This document shows, piece after piece, positions 44,147 through 52,840 of a DNA stretch of 64,000 nucleotides. The notes beneath the pieces were generated by a model. The model saw only the letters and a program-made list of their open reading frames with translations, searched no databases and was not told where the DNA came from. The position numbers and the translations under genes were made by a program. Each line of letters starts with the position of its first letter. The first letter of the stretch is position 1. The stretch comes from Desulfobacteraceae bacterium (GTDB lineage Bacteria; Desulfobacterota; Desulfobacteria; Desulfobacterales; Desulfobacteraceae), in NCBI GenBank assembly GCA_016744295.1, contig JADGEQ010000006.1:1-64000 (forward strand), given 5' to 3'.

Positions 44147-45677
44147 CAGTTGCGTCTCCCATCCCCCTGGCCGTGAAGGTGGCCCGGGCAAGTTTTTGAA
44201 TCAGGGTTTCCGGATCCATCTCGGTCAAAAGCCCGGGCAACCCCTTCAAAAATTCCTCATAGGATTCGGCTTGATTTGCCAGGTCCAGGACCGGGTTGAT
44301 GATGGGTTCCATCACCGGCTTCCAGTCTTCAGATATTCCATCGGCCAGTTCTTCAAGTTCATCCGATGTGTCTGTGGCCGTCCGGTTCATGGCCAGGGAT
44401 CTGTTTCCCGCCGTGGCAGGTTTAGGTGTCTGGATCTCTGCCAGAAGTTCTTCCCCCTCCACCGGATCCGGAATGTTAAATTTTTTCCTGGCCCAGTTTG
44501 CCGGTGCTTTGATCCCCAGGGGTACCAGTTCCTTCAAGGCCAGGGTCAGGGCTTTTAGATCCTCGGGTTCCGGCACCGGCAAAAGTATCCTGGGATACTT
44601 GTCACGCTTCCCATAATTGATATCCACAAAGGGAATGACCAGGTCCCGGGTAAGGGTATTGCCCAGGGCCTTGGCATCTGCCTTTAAGATATCCTTTCTC
44701 ACATCTTCCTGGGCACCATCATTGCCCAATTTACCCGGGGTGCCTTCTGTGCTTGCCACCTGGCCCAAAACACCCTTGGAAACCTGCCGGTCCAGCCATT
44801 CGGCCAGGCCGGAAAACAGTTTTTCCCCACCTGTTGATTTGCCCGCCTCAATAAACTCAATCCGCATATTGTCCGGCAGCACGGCAGCCGCATCGCTGCC
44901 GATATTGGCAACCGCCTTGATCAGGGTATTGATATCCTTTTCCAGGGCACCGGGTTTGTGGCGACCGACCCGCAAGGGCATGCCGAACACCTCTGCAAAA
45001 GCCATCCAGTCTTTAAGCGTATAAGATTTGCACATATAGCTGACCGCTGCCAGCCGGGCAAGGCCACCCCGGATGGGCAGGCCTGATTTAATCCTGGGAA
45101 TGTGGATGATAAATTTAAACGGGGGCAGCTCAATACCGTTGTGATGGCTTTCGTCCATCAGCCGCAGGGTTTTGCCGTCGTTTTCATCAAATACAAAAAA
45201 ACGGGGATCCCGCCATTCATATTTGGGTATCCATGCAGCTCCGGTCTGCCACATGTTTTCCACCGCTGAATACCCCTTGCCAATGGCATCCAGAAGATCA
45301 TCCACTGCCTCCCCGAATCCAGATTTGCGGGTCAGTTCCCGGACGGCCGCTGCAATCTTGACATCTTCCTTGTCCTCGGATGCCTCCTCCACAATGACCT
45401 CAAGGCCGGATACTGCCCGTTTCCGGGTGCCCAGGACACTGGCATAATGCAGATCCCGTTCTTCCATTTCCTCGGCCAGGGTCAGATAATCCCAGGCATT
45501 GCCTTCTGCGGCATCATGCAGAATGGTGGCCAGGCGCTCAGGTGTCAGCCCGTCCGCTGCCGATCCATACCCCCAGACAGATCGAATGCCCATCAAGGTC
45601 GGGGCAGCCACTTCCTGGGTTAATTCTCGCTTGGGTAAGAGTTTACCATCCGGCCCGTAAAGACGACCTTTTTCCAT
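44139..45677 (-). CDS. Portal protein (DUF935, Mu gp29-like)
   Basis: A 512-aa portal of the DUF935 family. Seen: IRSVWGYGSAADGLTPERLA, AVENMWQTGAAWIPKYEWRDPRFF region (given as two pieces: GYSAVENMWQ and RDPRFFVFDEN), and GMPLRVGRHKPGALEKDI. Length agrees with Mu gp29. Its last base is shared with the terminase gene's end (45677). Confidence 0.92.
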   Translation of the reverse strand: MEKGRLYGPDGKLLPKRELTQEVAAPTLMGIRSVWGYGSAADGLTPERLATILHDAAEGNAWDYLTLAEEMEERDLHYASVLGTRKRAVSGLEVIVEEASEDKEDVKIAAAVRELTRKSGFGEAVDDLLDAIGKGYSAVENMWQTGAAWIPKYEWRDPRFFVFDENDGKTLRLMDESHHNGIELPPFKFIIHIPRIKSGLPIRGGLARLAAVSYMCKSYTLKDWMAFAEVFGMPLRVGRHKPGALEKDINTLIKAVANIGSDAAAVLPDNMRIEFIEAGKSTGGEKLFSGLAEWLDRQVSKGVLGQVASTEGTPGKLGNDGAQEDVRKDILKADAKALGNTLTRDLVIPFVDINYGKRDKYPRILLPVPEPEDLKALTLALKELVPLGIKAPANWARKKFNIPDPVEGEELLAEIQTPKPATAGNRSLAMNRTATDTSDELEELADGISEDWKPVMEPIINPVLDLANQAESYEEFLKGLPGLLTEMDPETLIQKLARATFTARGMGDATDG

Positions 45678-47323
45678 TATAAAATACCTCCTTTGCGGCC
45701 AAAGCCTGCCGTGATTCTGACAGGCCGGTCGATTGCGTCATGGTCCGGCCCGACTGCATGTTTAACCGGGATATAGCCAAAGGACTCCACATCGCTTAGG
45801 GATGCAAACCATCCCAAGGCCAAAGCAATGGCAGCATCACCATGGCGTTTCAAGCCGGAATCCTTGGTGTCCGCCTGTCTGAGTTTGGGCAGTTTTACCA
45901 CACCGTCAATGCGCTCCAGGGCACGGATATCGTTTTTCACATCCGCATCTTTTCCCAGGTCAATGGCCTTGTCCTCAAATGCCTGGACAAAGGGCTCCAT
46001 ATTTTCCCGGTACCATTTGTCGTTGAACTTCACCATAATGATCACATCATAACCAAACTCATCAGCACAATACTCGGCCAGGGTAAAGCCGTTGCCCGTG
46101 GCATCCATGGCACCGCACCGGAACCTGGGCAAATGCCGGATGATATGAAAAATAATTTGCTGCTGGTGCCGGGTGGGCACATTGTGCATTTCAAGCATCC
46201 AGGGCACCTTCCGAGTCAGGTTCTGCTCAATGGCCATGGGGCCGAAGGATGCAAAATCGCAGTACCGGGAATAGTCGGAACCAAAGACATGTTCAAGGTC
46301 CGGGTTAAGCAGCTCAAACAATGGGTCCAGATGGATCCTGATAAAGTCCTCTGTCCATGAATCCCGGTAGGCCAGATCCCTTAAGAGAAAATCATCCTCC
46401 ATGGCCAGGCGAAGGATGGGCCGCTCTTCAGGCATACACCCTTCAACCAAAACCCCGGGGATGGCCACACCGGATCCTTCCCGGGGAATGGCATCCAGTT
46501 CTTCCAGCATGGCTGCACGGCGGGTGCCGTATCCTTTGCGGACCAGCTCATACCATTCCTTTTTGCCTTCAGGCGTGGCTTTCCAGCCTTTTACCAGACA
46601 GACTCTTTCATACAAGCCGTTCACCACAGCATCGTCAAAGGTCACATGAAAAACTTTGAACGCATACAGGCCTGCCAAAGAATCCAGGATAAGCTGATTA
46701 AATGGGTTTTTAACCCCGTTATGGGTGGAGATAATTCGAATTCTACCGCCCCAGATAATCAGGGCCAGGCAGGCCTCAATCACGGCACCTACATCTTTGT
46801 GAAAGGCAGCTTCGTCAATATCCACAATGCCCTGAAGGCCGCGAATATTGGCAGGGTTACTGGATAAGGCCACCATCTGAAACCCGGAGGCAAATCGGAT
46901 CCTATAAGAGGTGATCTGCCGTGTGTTGCCATCCTTGTCCTGATCTTCAAACAAAAAGACCTCAATGCCGGACCAGCCTTTTGCCATGGACGATGCCATC
47001 ACCTTTGCCATGTGAGCGGCATAGCCGATATATTCCAGGCCTTTTTCCTTGGTATCCCCCACATAATAGCAATTATCCCCGCCAGCAGACCGGTTACTGG
47101 AAGCGGTAATGGAATCATCCAGGGCCGTGGCATAGGTTATCCCTGTACGCCGCCCTTTTTCTGCAATGTTCAGAGGATAATCGTGAATCTGCTTGCACCA
47201 GTCCTTCTGGTGCTGCATCAGGATCCCGTCTGCTATGGGATTGTGATCTTTGGGGATTTCCCGAACGCTTGGGGGCAGTTCTTCCCAGTCTAAGACCCGT
47301 ATGGTATCGCCGGGCAAGCTCAT
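45677..47323 (-). CDS. Terminase large subunit (Mu gp28-like)
   Basis: A 548-aa packaging motor. Walker-A-like loop EKGRRTGITYA (55-65), Walker B GIVDIDEAAFH (166-175), and the RNase-H-like nuclease region with GSDYSRYCDFASF (about residue 345) and AMDATGNG. It belongs to the Mu gp28 group that packages by headful. Starts four bases inside the end of the small subunit gene. Confidence 0.92.
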   Translation of the reverse strand: MSLPGDTIRVLDWEELPPSVREIPKDHNPIADGILMQHQKDWCKQIHDYPLNIAEKGRRTGITYATALDDSITASSNRSAGGDNCYYVGDTKEKGLEYIGYAAHMAKVMASSMAKGWSGIEVFLFEDQDKDGNTRQITSYRIRFASGFQMVALSSNPANIRGLQGIVDIDEAAFHKDVGAVIEACLALIIWGGRIRIISTHNGVKNPFNQLILDSLAGLYAFKVFHVTFDDAVVNGLYERVCLVKGWKATPEGKKEWYELVRKGYGTRRAAMLEELDAIPREGSGVAIPGVLVEGCMPEERPILRLAMEDDFLLRDLAYRDSWTEDFIRIHLDPLFELLNPDLEHVFGSDYSRYCDFASFGPMAIEQNLTRKVPWMLEMHNVPTRHQQQIIFHIIRHLPRFRCGAMDATGNGFTLAEYCADEFGYDVIIMVKFNDKWYRENMEPFVQAFEDKAIDLGKDADVKNDIRALERIDGVVKLPKLRQADTKDSGLKRHGDAAIALALGWFASLSDVESFGYIPVKHAVGPDHDAIDRPVRITAGFGRKGGIL

Positions 47324-47898
47324 TTTGTAACACCCAACAGTCTTTCACGCATCCATTGTGCCTGCTCGTCGTTCATACCGCTCTGAATGGCAGATTCCTC
47401 TACATTATCAGCAGCCTCCAGCAAAACCTGCTGTCTCAATTGAGCTTCCCGCTCCAGACTGATCTTGCTGGCCCGCTCAATCCGCTGGGCAATCAGTGCT
47501 ACTTTGTTGAGGGTATCCACCCCGATGGCTTTCCCGTCATCATTCTCACCATTTACAACCAGGTCAAAGGTCAGGGTCTTTACAAGCTCAGTAACCGCCC
47601 GCCCAAGGTCCGTGCCCTTTTGTTCTCCAAGTCCCCCCACCAATGCGTCAGCCGCTTCCCGGGCCTCTCTCATCATGGAGCCTTTTTCTTCTATGTGTAT
47701 GGAGTAGCGGTTAATGGCACTTCTTGAAACAGGGTCTTTGCCACGCTTTTCAAGCAACTCATTGATTGCCTGCCGGATTTCCTTCTGGGTCAAGCGTCGG
47801 TCACGCAAGGCTTCATTAAGTTGCAGCCTAATATCTTCCGGCAAAAGGTCAATGCTTGATGGGCGGCCCCGGCTTGGTCGGTTTTTTGAGGATTTCAT
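47320..47898 (-). CDS. DUF3486 protein, probable small terminase (Mu gp27-like)
   Basis: A 192-aa protein with the DUF3486 N-terminus: RGRPSSIDLLPEDIRLQLNE and RRLTQKEIRQAINELLEKRG, then SRSAINRYSI. It is a DNA-binding helix-rich protein located directly in front of the large terminase. AGGAG stands six bases before the ATG at 47898; a longer frame to 47958 overlaps gp26 and lacks this site. Confidence 0.88.
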   Translation of the reverse strand: MKSSKNRPSRGRPSSIDLLPEDIRLQLNEALRDRRLTQKEIRQAINELLEKRGKDPVSRSAINRYSIHIEEKGSMMREAREAADALVGGLGEQKGTDLGRAVTELVKTLTFDLVVNGENDDGKAIGVDTLNKVALIAQRIERASKISLEREAQLRQQVLLEAADNVEESAIQSGMNDEQAQWMRERLLGVTK

Positions 47899-47899
47899 A

Positions 47900-48196
47900 T
47901 CAGCTCCTGGGGGAAGGGCGTTTGACTCCCGGGACCGTTGCCCGGCCCTGGGCCACATCTTTTCCGCGCTCGGTGAGCGTCACAATGAGAACACCAGACT
48001 CACCATCGATTGTGATCAAACCCTGTTCCTTGAGCCAGGCAAGTTCCGTGCGGGTCTTATCACGGCTTGGCGTATGGCCATAATCCTCTGTCAGATCCTT
48101 TAACATTGAATCGTTCATCGTATATCTCGGATCATCCAGCAAAAGCCGTAAGAGCGTTATTCTTAAATGCTTTTGAAGTGTTTCTTGATAGCTCAT
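47900..48196 (-). CDS. VpaChn25_0724-type phage protein (Mu gp26-like)
   Basis: A 98-aa winged-helix-like protein: LQKHLRITLLRLLLDDPRYT, DKTRTELAWLKEQGLITIDG and the diagnostic ending RGKDVAQGRATVPGVKRPSP. Present in most Mu-like phages between gp25 and small terminase; function unknown. One base separates its stop from the small terminase ATG. Confidence 0.85.
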   Translation of the reverse strand: MSYQETLQKHLRITLLRLLLDDPRYTMNDSMLKDLTEDYGHTPSRDKTRTELAWLKEQGLITIDGESGVLIVTLTERGKDVAQGRATVPGVKRPSPRS

Positions 48197-48531
48197 CCTT
48201 TTCCTCCATTGCTCAACAGGTGTTCGTTAATCATATCCACAGCACCTTTCACCCCATCCATTTTGCCGTCCAGGTTGGATACCTGAACCGCTATGCCATT
48301 GACACGCTCATACACTTTCCCAAGATCGTCATGGGAGATCGAACCGGTTTCTAACTTGGTGACCCGGCTCTCAATACCATCCATGGTTTTTTTGACGTTT
48401 TTTACATCTTTACCCGTGGCTTTTGCCCGATTGCTGAACCAAACATAAAAGCCGACAAGAAAGGCAATGATATATTGACCAACATCAAACCAGAACCGCC
48501 AGGCCGCATAATCAGTTTTTGGATTCACCAT
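48193..48531 (-). CDS. DUF2730 protein (Mu gp25-like)
   Basis: A 112-aa protein with one N-terminal membrane helix (residues 17-34, FDVGQYIIAFLVGFYVWF) and a coiled-coil body (VKKTMDGIESRVTKLETG; VSNLDGKMDGVKGAVDMI). This is the DUF2730/gp25 pattern. Overlaps both neighbouring genes by a few bases. Perhaps a lysis accessory, by position only. Confidence 0.85.
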   Translation of the reverse strand: MVNPKTDYAAWRFWFDVGQYIIAFLVGFYVWFSNRAKATGKDVKNVKKTMDGIESRVTKLETGSISHDDLGKVYERVNGIAVQVSNLDGKMDGVKGAVDMINEHLLSNGGKG

Positions 48532-48731
48532 GATTTCCTTTCAAATTTAGTCTCACATGTGACACACCGAACACAGCCCGGTACTGCCTTTCTCCGACGT
48601 TCCGGAATTGGCTCTCCGCAGTCTTCACACTCGGTCAATGATTCTCCTTGAGCCGACCGGTTTAATTGACGGGCAAGGGCCTCTTTTTGAAACCGATCTG
48701 CGCTGATATTGCCCCGGTCACCTTCATCCAT
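48525..48731 (-). CDS. TraR/DksA-type zinc finger protein
   Basis: A 68-aa protein with the C4 finger of TraR/DksA: TECEDCGEPIPERRRKAVPG then CVRCVTC. TraR-like phage proteins bind RNA polymerase and mimic ppGpp/DksA. It starts at the stop of the holin-like gene. Confidence 0.88.
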   Translation of the reverse strand: MDEGDRGNISADRFQKEALARQLNRSAQGESLTECEDCGEPIPERRRKAVPGCVRCVTCETKFERKSW

Positions 48732-49361
48732 TTACAAACTCCGGAGTTTTAGATTCTTGGCCAGACCCTTGGCTGCCATGCGATCTCCAAACCACCAGGT
48801 CACTGCCGTCACGGTCAGATAAAGCACCACGTTAATGGCATCAGAGACAATGCCTATGGCCATATTGGGTGTCATGACAGCACCGTTAATACGTTCCAGG
48901 AGCGACCAGGCCTTGATCGTTATCCAGGTGCTGATACCCAAAAGGTAAACCGTGATACCTGGCCGGGCCATCTCTTTGGTAAAGTCTACCAGGCCGAAGA
49001 AGATGGCCAGAAATACACCGGCAGGTATGGAGATAAACCGCACCCATCCCTCAACATCAAACAGCCTGTCCATGTATGCCGCATCAAAAATTTTAGTGCG
49101 GCCGGTCTCCAGGCTCCCGGCAAAGGCCTGGGTCTCAGCTATCTCGATTTCTCCTGCCACCCGTGCCATTGTAATCTGGATCTGGGCTTTAGATTCTTCA
49201 ATCATGGCATCTGATTCTGCCTTGACCATAGCCACATCATGGGAACGTTGTTTGTCCCGGTCTTCCATTTCCAGGGCTTTTATTTTGCGCTGGTTGTATG
49301 AGGACCATATTGTTCCGAATAGTCCGGTTAAGCCTCCCAAGATTGATGATTCAAGCAGCAT
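48732..49361 (-). CDS. Holin-like membrane protein
   Basis: A 209-aa protein with an N-terminal hydrophobic/amphipathic helix (LGGLTGLFGTIWSS), a long charged coiled coil (about 25-85), and three C-terminal membrane segments (FISIPAGVFLAIFFGLVDF, ITVYLLGISTWITI, INVVLYLTVTAVTWWF). This pattern matches the 'holin family' proteins next to the endolysin in Mu-like phages. Overlaps the end of the endolysin-like gene by 11 bases. Confidence 0.75.
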   Translation of the reverse strand: MLLESSILGGLTGLFGTIWSSYNQRKIKALEMEDRDKQRSHDVAMVKAESDAMIEESKAQIQITMARVAGEIEIAETQAFAGSLETGRTKIFDAAYMDRLFDVEGWVRFISIPAGVFLAIFFGLVDFTKEMARPGITVYLLGISTWITIKAWSLLERINGAVMTPNMAIGIVSDAINVVLYLTVTAVTWWFGDRMAAKGLAKNLKLRSL

Positions 49362-49800
49362 GCTTTACCTCCCATTGTTCTTTGATGATGATACGAGCGT
49401 TTTTGCCCGCCATAAGGTTGTTAAATCGTCTCACCGTGGCCCTGGATACCAGCACTGCCCTTTGGCCCTGTATCAGTCCGAAACGCCGCCCCAAAAGGAC
49501 ACAGCCCTGCACGTTTGTTTTGAATCCCTTTTTAACGGCACCAGCAAAATTACCGGCATGCATAAGAATCCAGGAGCGGCCGGGAACATTTTGAATGTGG
49601 AATGCCTTCCATCTTTTTGAAACACGCCAGGCAAGGGGATAGGTGTTGGGCGGGATACAGGATATATTGGGCCTGTTATCCCGCCAGGGCAGTTCAAGGG
49701 TGGCACAGGAAAAGCCAAGCTCGGGCACGGTGAGGATGCCTTCTGTGCCCTGGTCGCTCCGGCGTAGCCGGGTGAGGTATACGTCTATTAGATTATCCAT
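49351..49800 (-). CDS. DUF5675 family protein (lysis-region)
   Basis: A 149-aa protein of the DUF5675 family: GTEGILTVPELGFSCATLEL, NISCIPPNTYPLAWR, and VPGRSWILMHAGNFAGAVKK-like segments. DUF5675 proteins occur in phage lysis cassettes and resemble L,D-transpeptidase or endopeptidase folds, but the catalytic Cys/His pair is not established here. The ATG at 49800 is used; the frame extends to a TTG at 49842. Confidence 0.75.
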   Translation of the reverse strand: MDNLIDVYLTRLRRSDQGTEGILTVPELGFSCATLELPWRDNRPNISCIPPNTYPLAWRVSKRWKAFHIQNVPGRSWILMHAGNFAGAVKKGFKTNVQGCVLLGRRFGLIQGQRAVLVSRATVRRFNNLMAGKNARIIIKEQWEVKHAA

Positions 49801-49864
49801 AGACCGCACTAAATCACATGGGCGGTTATGGGGGTGTTTCAAGTGTTTGAATTAACGGGGGGAG

Positions 49865-49901
49865 GAAGAAAAGAAAATGGGCGGTCCAGATTGAACCGCC
49901 C
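49865..49901 (-). terminator. Terminator between early/middle and lysis genes
   Basis: On the minus strand GGGCGGT-TCAATCTGG-ACCGCCC is followed by a T-rich tract, a standard intrinsic terminator directly behind the gene at 49911-50315. Lysis and late genes downstream would therefore need their own promoter. Confidence 0.75.
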
Positions 49902-49910
49902 AGGGGGATA

Positions 49911-50315
49911 TTATTTCATTAAAAGTTTGAACCCTTCTGTCAGGGCTGTTTTCACCAATGCTGTGGCAGTCTCTTTGGCCCCTCCTTTAAGGGTTGTCAC
50001 AATTTTATCGCCTATGCTGCCACCATTTTTCAGGCTTCCCGGTACGGCCTTTAAAACCTCAAGCCCCTTGGCCGTCAATACCGCATCACCAGCACCATAT
50101 TGATATTCATCCTGGAAGGACAGATATCCGGTATCTGCCAGCCACTGGATGGTGGCCTTGCAGATCTTGGCTTCTTTTTCAGGGGAGCCGTTTTCATCAA
50201 TTTCCTGATGCCCTGAAATTGATAGTGCATCCAGGCCGATTGGCTCAGGAAAAGCCAGATACAGCATACTGAATATTTCAGCAGAATACTGGTTAAATAG
50301 ATCCATATTTTTCAT
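49911..50315 (-). CDS. Phage protein with winged-helix-like C-terminus
   Basis: A 134-aa protein. The middle (CKATIQWLADTGYLSFQDEY, AVLTAKGLEVLKAVPGSL) resembles a winged helix 'YjcQ-like' fold with LTAKG wing; the C-terminus is a helix with alternating small residues (KETATALVKTALTEGFKLL). AAGGAG precedes the ATG region. Unknown function; followed by a terminator. Confidence 0.65.
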   Translation of the reverse strand: MKNMDLFNQYSAEIFSMLYLAFPEPIGLDALSISGHQEIDENGSPEKEAKICKATIQWLADTGYLSFQDEYQYGAGDAVLTAKGLEVLKAVPGSLKNGGSIGDKIVTTLKGGAKETATALVKTALTEGFKLLMK

Positions 50316-50330
50316 TTCATATACTCCTTT

Positions 50331-50597
50331 TTAGCTCTGGGGGATGAATGGAAGAATTTCTTTCATAATTATTCTTTCAGCCACATCAGCTTGGGCAAAC
50401 CTATCAAAAGATTTATCTCTAAACGGTTTTTTCTCATTGGACAAGGATAAAATCGCTGCACAGGCAAATGACTCTCCCAACCAATCCTCAATTTGAATCG
50501 TCATTTGCATTTTGTACTGAGCATCATCAGAATCATATACATTTTGAAAAAGGACCTGATTGCCTTGCACTTCAACTATTCTGCACCATTCGGTCAT
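50331..50597 (-). CDS. Small phage protein, unknown
   Basis: An 88-aa soluble protein (MTEWCRIVEVQGNQVLF, MQMTIQIEDWLGESFACAAI) with no recognised family. AGGAGA precedes the ATG. It lies in the row of small genes between Mor and lysis; expected to be a middle gene. Confidence 0.6.
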   Translation of the reverse strand: MTEWCRIVEVQGNQVLFQNVYDSDDAQYKMQMTIQIEDWLGESFACAAILSLSNEKKPFRDKSFDRFAQADVAERIIMKEILPFIPQS

Positions 50598-50615
50598 CTG
50601 ATTTCTCCTGTAATC

Positions 50616-50921
50616 TTAATATTCTATTCCAAGAGCGACGGTCATGAAAAATTCGGCCATGGGCAGCTCCCCGCTTTTTAGCAGGGGAAGAACCAGATCT
50701 TCCCCGAAGAGTTCCACTGCTCGTTCATAACAAGCGTCACAGTTGACTTCAAATGCATCGTCCCAGCCGGGATATTTTCCAACAAAAGGACTCGGGCCGT
50801 TGTTAGCATAGTCAAAATAAATATCCGAGTATTCACCGATGAAATGAACCTTCCCGCACACAGAGCAGATACACCGCATGATTACTTCTTCATCACTGAT
50901 AACGCATGCCATCTGTTTCAT
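50616..50921 (-). CDS. Small Cys-containing phage protein, unknown
   Basis: A 101-aa protein with CICSVCGKVHFIGE near residue 17 and NCDACYERAVELFGED near residue 60, so four cysteines in two CxxC pairs likely bind zinc. AAGGAG precedes the ATG. No named family recognised. Confidence 0.65.
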   Translation of the reverse strand: MKQMACVISDEEVIMRCICSVCGKVHFIGEYSDIYFDYANNGPSPFVGKYPGWDDAFEVNCDACYERAVELFGEDLVLPLLKSGELPMAEFFMTVALGIEY

Positions 50922-50944
50922 AAGATCTCCTTTGTATAATAACC

Positions 50945-51184
50945 TTACTGTTTTTGTGATACAGAGAACGGCAAGTCACCAAGCATATGCAGAGACAAAG
51001 CCACGCCAAAACGCACCCCTTTAGCCATGTCACTGTCAGCTTTTATTTTATCCTCCTCAATCATGAGGTCCGTGTCTTTATTGTCAATGATGGTTTTTAG
51101 CTGAGTGGTTCTATGCTTATGCCACTTCTGCAACAACTGTATAAATTCAGCAATATCGCCGCCCATTGTCATATTTTTTTCCAT
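50945..51184 (-). CDS. Small phage protein, unknown
   Basis: A 79-aa helical protein (AEFIQLLQKWHKHRTTQLKT; AKGVRFGVALSLHMLGDLPF). AAAGGA stands 8 bases before the ATG at 51184; the in-frame start at 51220 has none. First gene behind Mor on the same strand. Confidence 0.6.
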   Translation of the reverse strand: MEKNMTMGGDIAEFIQLLQKWHKHRTTQLKTIIDNKDTDLMIEEDKIKADSDMAKGVRFGVALSLHMLGDLPFSVSQKQ

Positions 51185-51238
51185 TGTTTTTATCCTTTTA
51201 AAAATTAGATACATTATCAAGCTGACACCAGGCCGCCT

Positions 51239-51682
51239 TCATTCAGGAAACGGCAGTTTCATCTGGAGCCTGTCCTGGCGGAGCCGCCGCTGTCTCTCAA
51301 TAATATTATAAATCTGTGTGGTAGTCAGTCCTGTCCTCCTGGCCAGGGCCAGATGGTTGGTTCCGTCAAATGCCCTATGGATCATTGAATCCCGGATTGC
51401 CCGTTTGAGCCTGTCATCCCTGGGAAGGTATACGCTCCGGCCGCCCAGGTGATGGGCAATGACCACGATGACATCCTGGGCCATGGTCATGGCCTTTTCA
51501 GGATCAGCCTTTTCCCGGTCCTGATAATGATCGGCCAGCACATCCACAAGTTCGGCCAACAAGCTGGGCCAGGTCCGGGCATCATTCCTCAAATCCTGAT
51601 TCATGCCGTCCAGCACCTGTGATGCTGACATCACCCCGGAATCAAAGAGCGTTAATTGTTCTTCTTTGGGAGAGCCGTTCAT
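51239..51682 (-). CDS. mor: Mor transcription activator family protein
   Basis: A 147-aa activator of the Mor/C family. Dimerisation part: WPSLLAELVDVLADHYQDRE and MTMAQDVIVVIAHHLGGRSV; DNA-binding helix-turn-helix: FDGTNHLALARRTGLTTTQI, then YNIIERQRRLRQ. In Mu, Mor switches on the middle promoter and C the late ones; only one member is seen here, so it probably opens the late region alone. Overlaps the preceding gene by four bases. Confidence 0.92.
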   Translation of the reverse strand: MNGSPKEEQLTLFDSGVMSASQVLDGMNQDLRNDARTWPSLLAELVDVLADHYQDREKADPEKAMTMAQDVIVVIAHHLGGRSVYLPRDDRLKRAIRDSMIHRAFDGTNHLALARRTGLTTTQIYNIIERQRRLRQDRLQMKLPFPE

Positions 51683-52011
51683 GTGGTATCTCCTTTTTTA
51701 AGATCAGGATATTCGGTTTCAAGTTCTTCGATTGATTTCAAAAGTTTGCGCCCACGCGCCCCCAGCCGATTATTTTTGCTGATCAGTTCATTATGGGCCT
51801 TGATCTTTTTTTGAGAAGACCTGAAGGTCACCCGCATGGCTTTGATTTTCTTTTCAACGCCATCCTGTTTTGCTGGGATCTTGCTCACTTCAATACACAT
51901 CTCCATATGCAGCACCTTAGCCAGATGCTTATCCGTGAGCGGATAGGGCCTGAACGCATCCACAATCCTTGCCAGAGTCTCTTTGGACAGATCTTTGGTT
52001 TCAATCTTCAT
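51679..52011 (-). CDS. Small phage protein with helical C-terminus
   Basis: A 110-aa protein: ETKDLSKETLARIVDAFRPY at the start and a long charged helix (VTFRSSQKKIKAHNELISKN, LLKSIEELETEYPDL). No family recognised. Overlaps both neighbours, so it is part of the early operon. Confidence 0.6.
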   Translation of the reverse strand: MKIETKDLSKETLARIVDAFRPYPLTDKHLAKVLHMEMCIEVSKIPAKQDGVEKKIKAMRVTFRSSQKKIKAHNELISKNNRLGARGRKLLKSIEELETEYPDLKKGDTT

Positions 52012-52213
52012 AATTGTTCCCTTTTATTTGCCGCTGCCGATAGACTTCTTGGTAAGCCGCATCCAGATCCTCTATGACTTCCGGGTGGATGGAGCTTTCA
52101 TTCTCATCAACCGGTTCAACCATTTCCAAGGCGGTCCTGGTTGCCAGGAAAAGCGCTTCATAGGCAGTCAGGATACCTGCAATCTGTTTTATTAGAGCTT
52201 GTTCTTGTGACAT
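52001..52213 (-). CDS. Small acidic phage protein, unknown
   Basis: A 70-aa, mainly helical protein (ALIKQIAGILTAYEALFLAT; HPEVIEDLDAAYQEVYRQR). It overlaps the next gene by 11 bases. Unknown function. Confidence 0.55.
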   Translation of the reverse strand: MSQEQALIKQIAGILTAYEALFLATRTALEMVEPVDENESSIHPEVIEDLDAAYQEVYRQRQIKGNNYED

Positions 52214-52225
52214 AGGGATTACTCC

Positions 52226-52840
52226 TTACAAAGACGCAAAATCCAAGGGGATATTGACATACTTACCTTCCGGCCCGGTCCGTTTGTAGACTCTGAAATA
52301 AGACTTTGAACCAGACACCTGGAGGCTGTCTGAAATCATTTCCATGGCAATGACCCAGTCCGGATCCTTGATGGCATACCGCCGAAGCCCCAAGATTTGA
52401 CGGATATTGATGTTCCCCTCTTTATTCACGGTAAATGCCTCGTTTATGACGGTTTTAATCTCATCCTTACCGTCCTTGGTCCACCGTTCAAAACATCCGT
52501 CAATGATTTCTTTGGCTCCCTGAAGCCGTTCATCGCAGGTCATATGCTCACTGATCTGGACCTGGATCATAAGACTGTGGTCATAGCTGCAAAACTTAAG
52601 ATTTCCCTTTTTCCCGCCGTATGTCTTGCCGTATTCAGCCACAGATAAGGCAACAAAGGCAGCTACTTCACTGTAGGCTTTCTTTTTATACTGAATCATT
52701 CCATCCCGAAGCTTTTCAGCATCGCCAACCAGATCCCGGACAAGGTCATCTCTGAGCTTGTCTATTTCTTCCACCTTGCTGATCGGCACCAGGTGCCCAA
52801 CGCCATTTTCCATAAATTCATTACGATTAAGGGTATTCAT
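52226..52840 (-). CDS. DUF3164 family protein
   Basis: A 204-aa early protein of the DUF3164 family: RNEFMENGVGHLVPISKVEE, KKKAYSEVAAFVALSVAEYG, then SYDHSLMIQVQISEHMTCDE and the late NINIRQILGLRRYAIKDPDW. Common in Mu-like early operons behind gemA, role unknown (recombination/replication suspected). Overlaps the end of GemA by four bases. Confidence 0.88.
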   Translation of the reverse strand: MNTLNRNEFMENGVGHLVPISKVEEIDKLRDDLVRDLVGDAEKLRDGMIQYKKKAYSEVAAFVALSVAEYGKTYGGKKGNLKFCSYDHSLMIQVQISEHMTCDERLQGAKEIIDGCFERWTKDGKDEIKTVINEAFTVNKEGNINIRQILGLRRYAIKDPDWVIAMEMISDSLQVSGSKSYFRVYKRTGPEGKYVNIPLDFASL

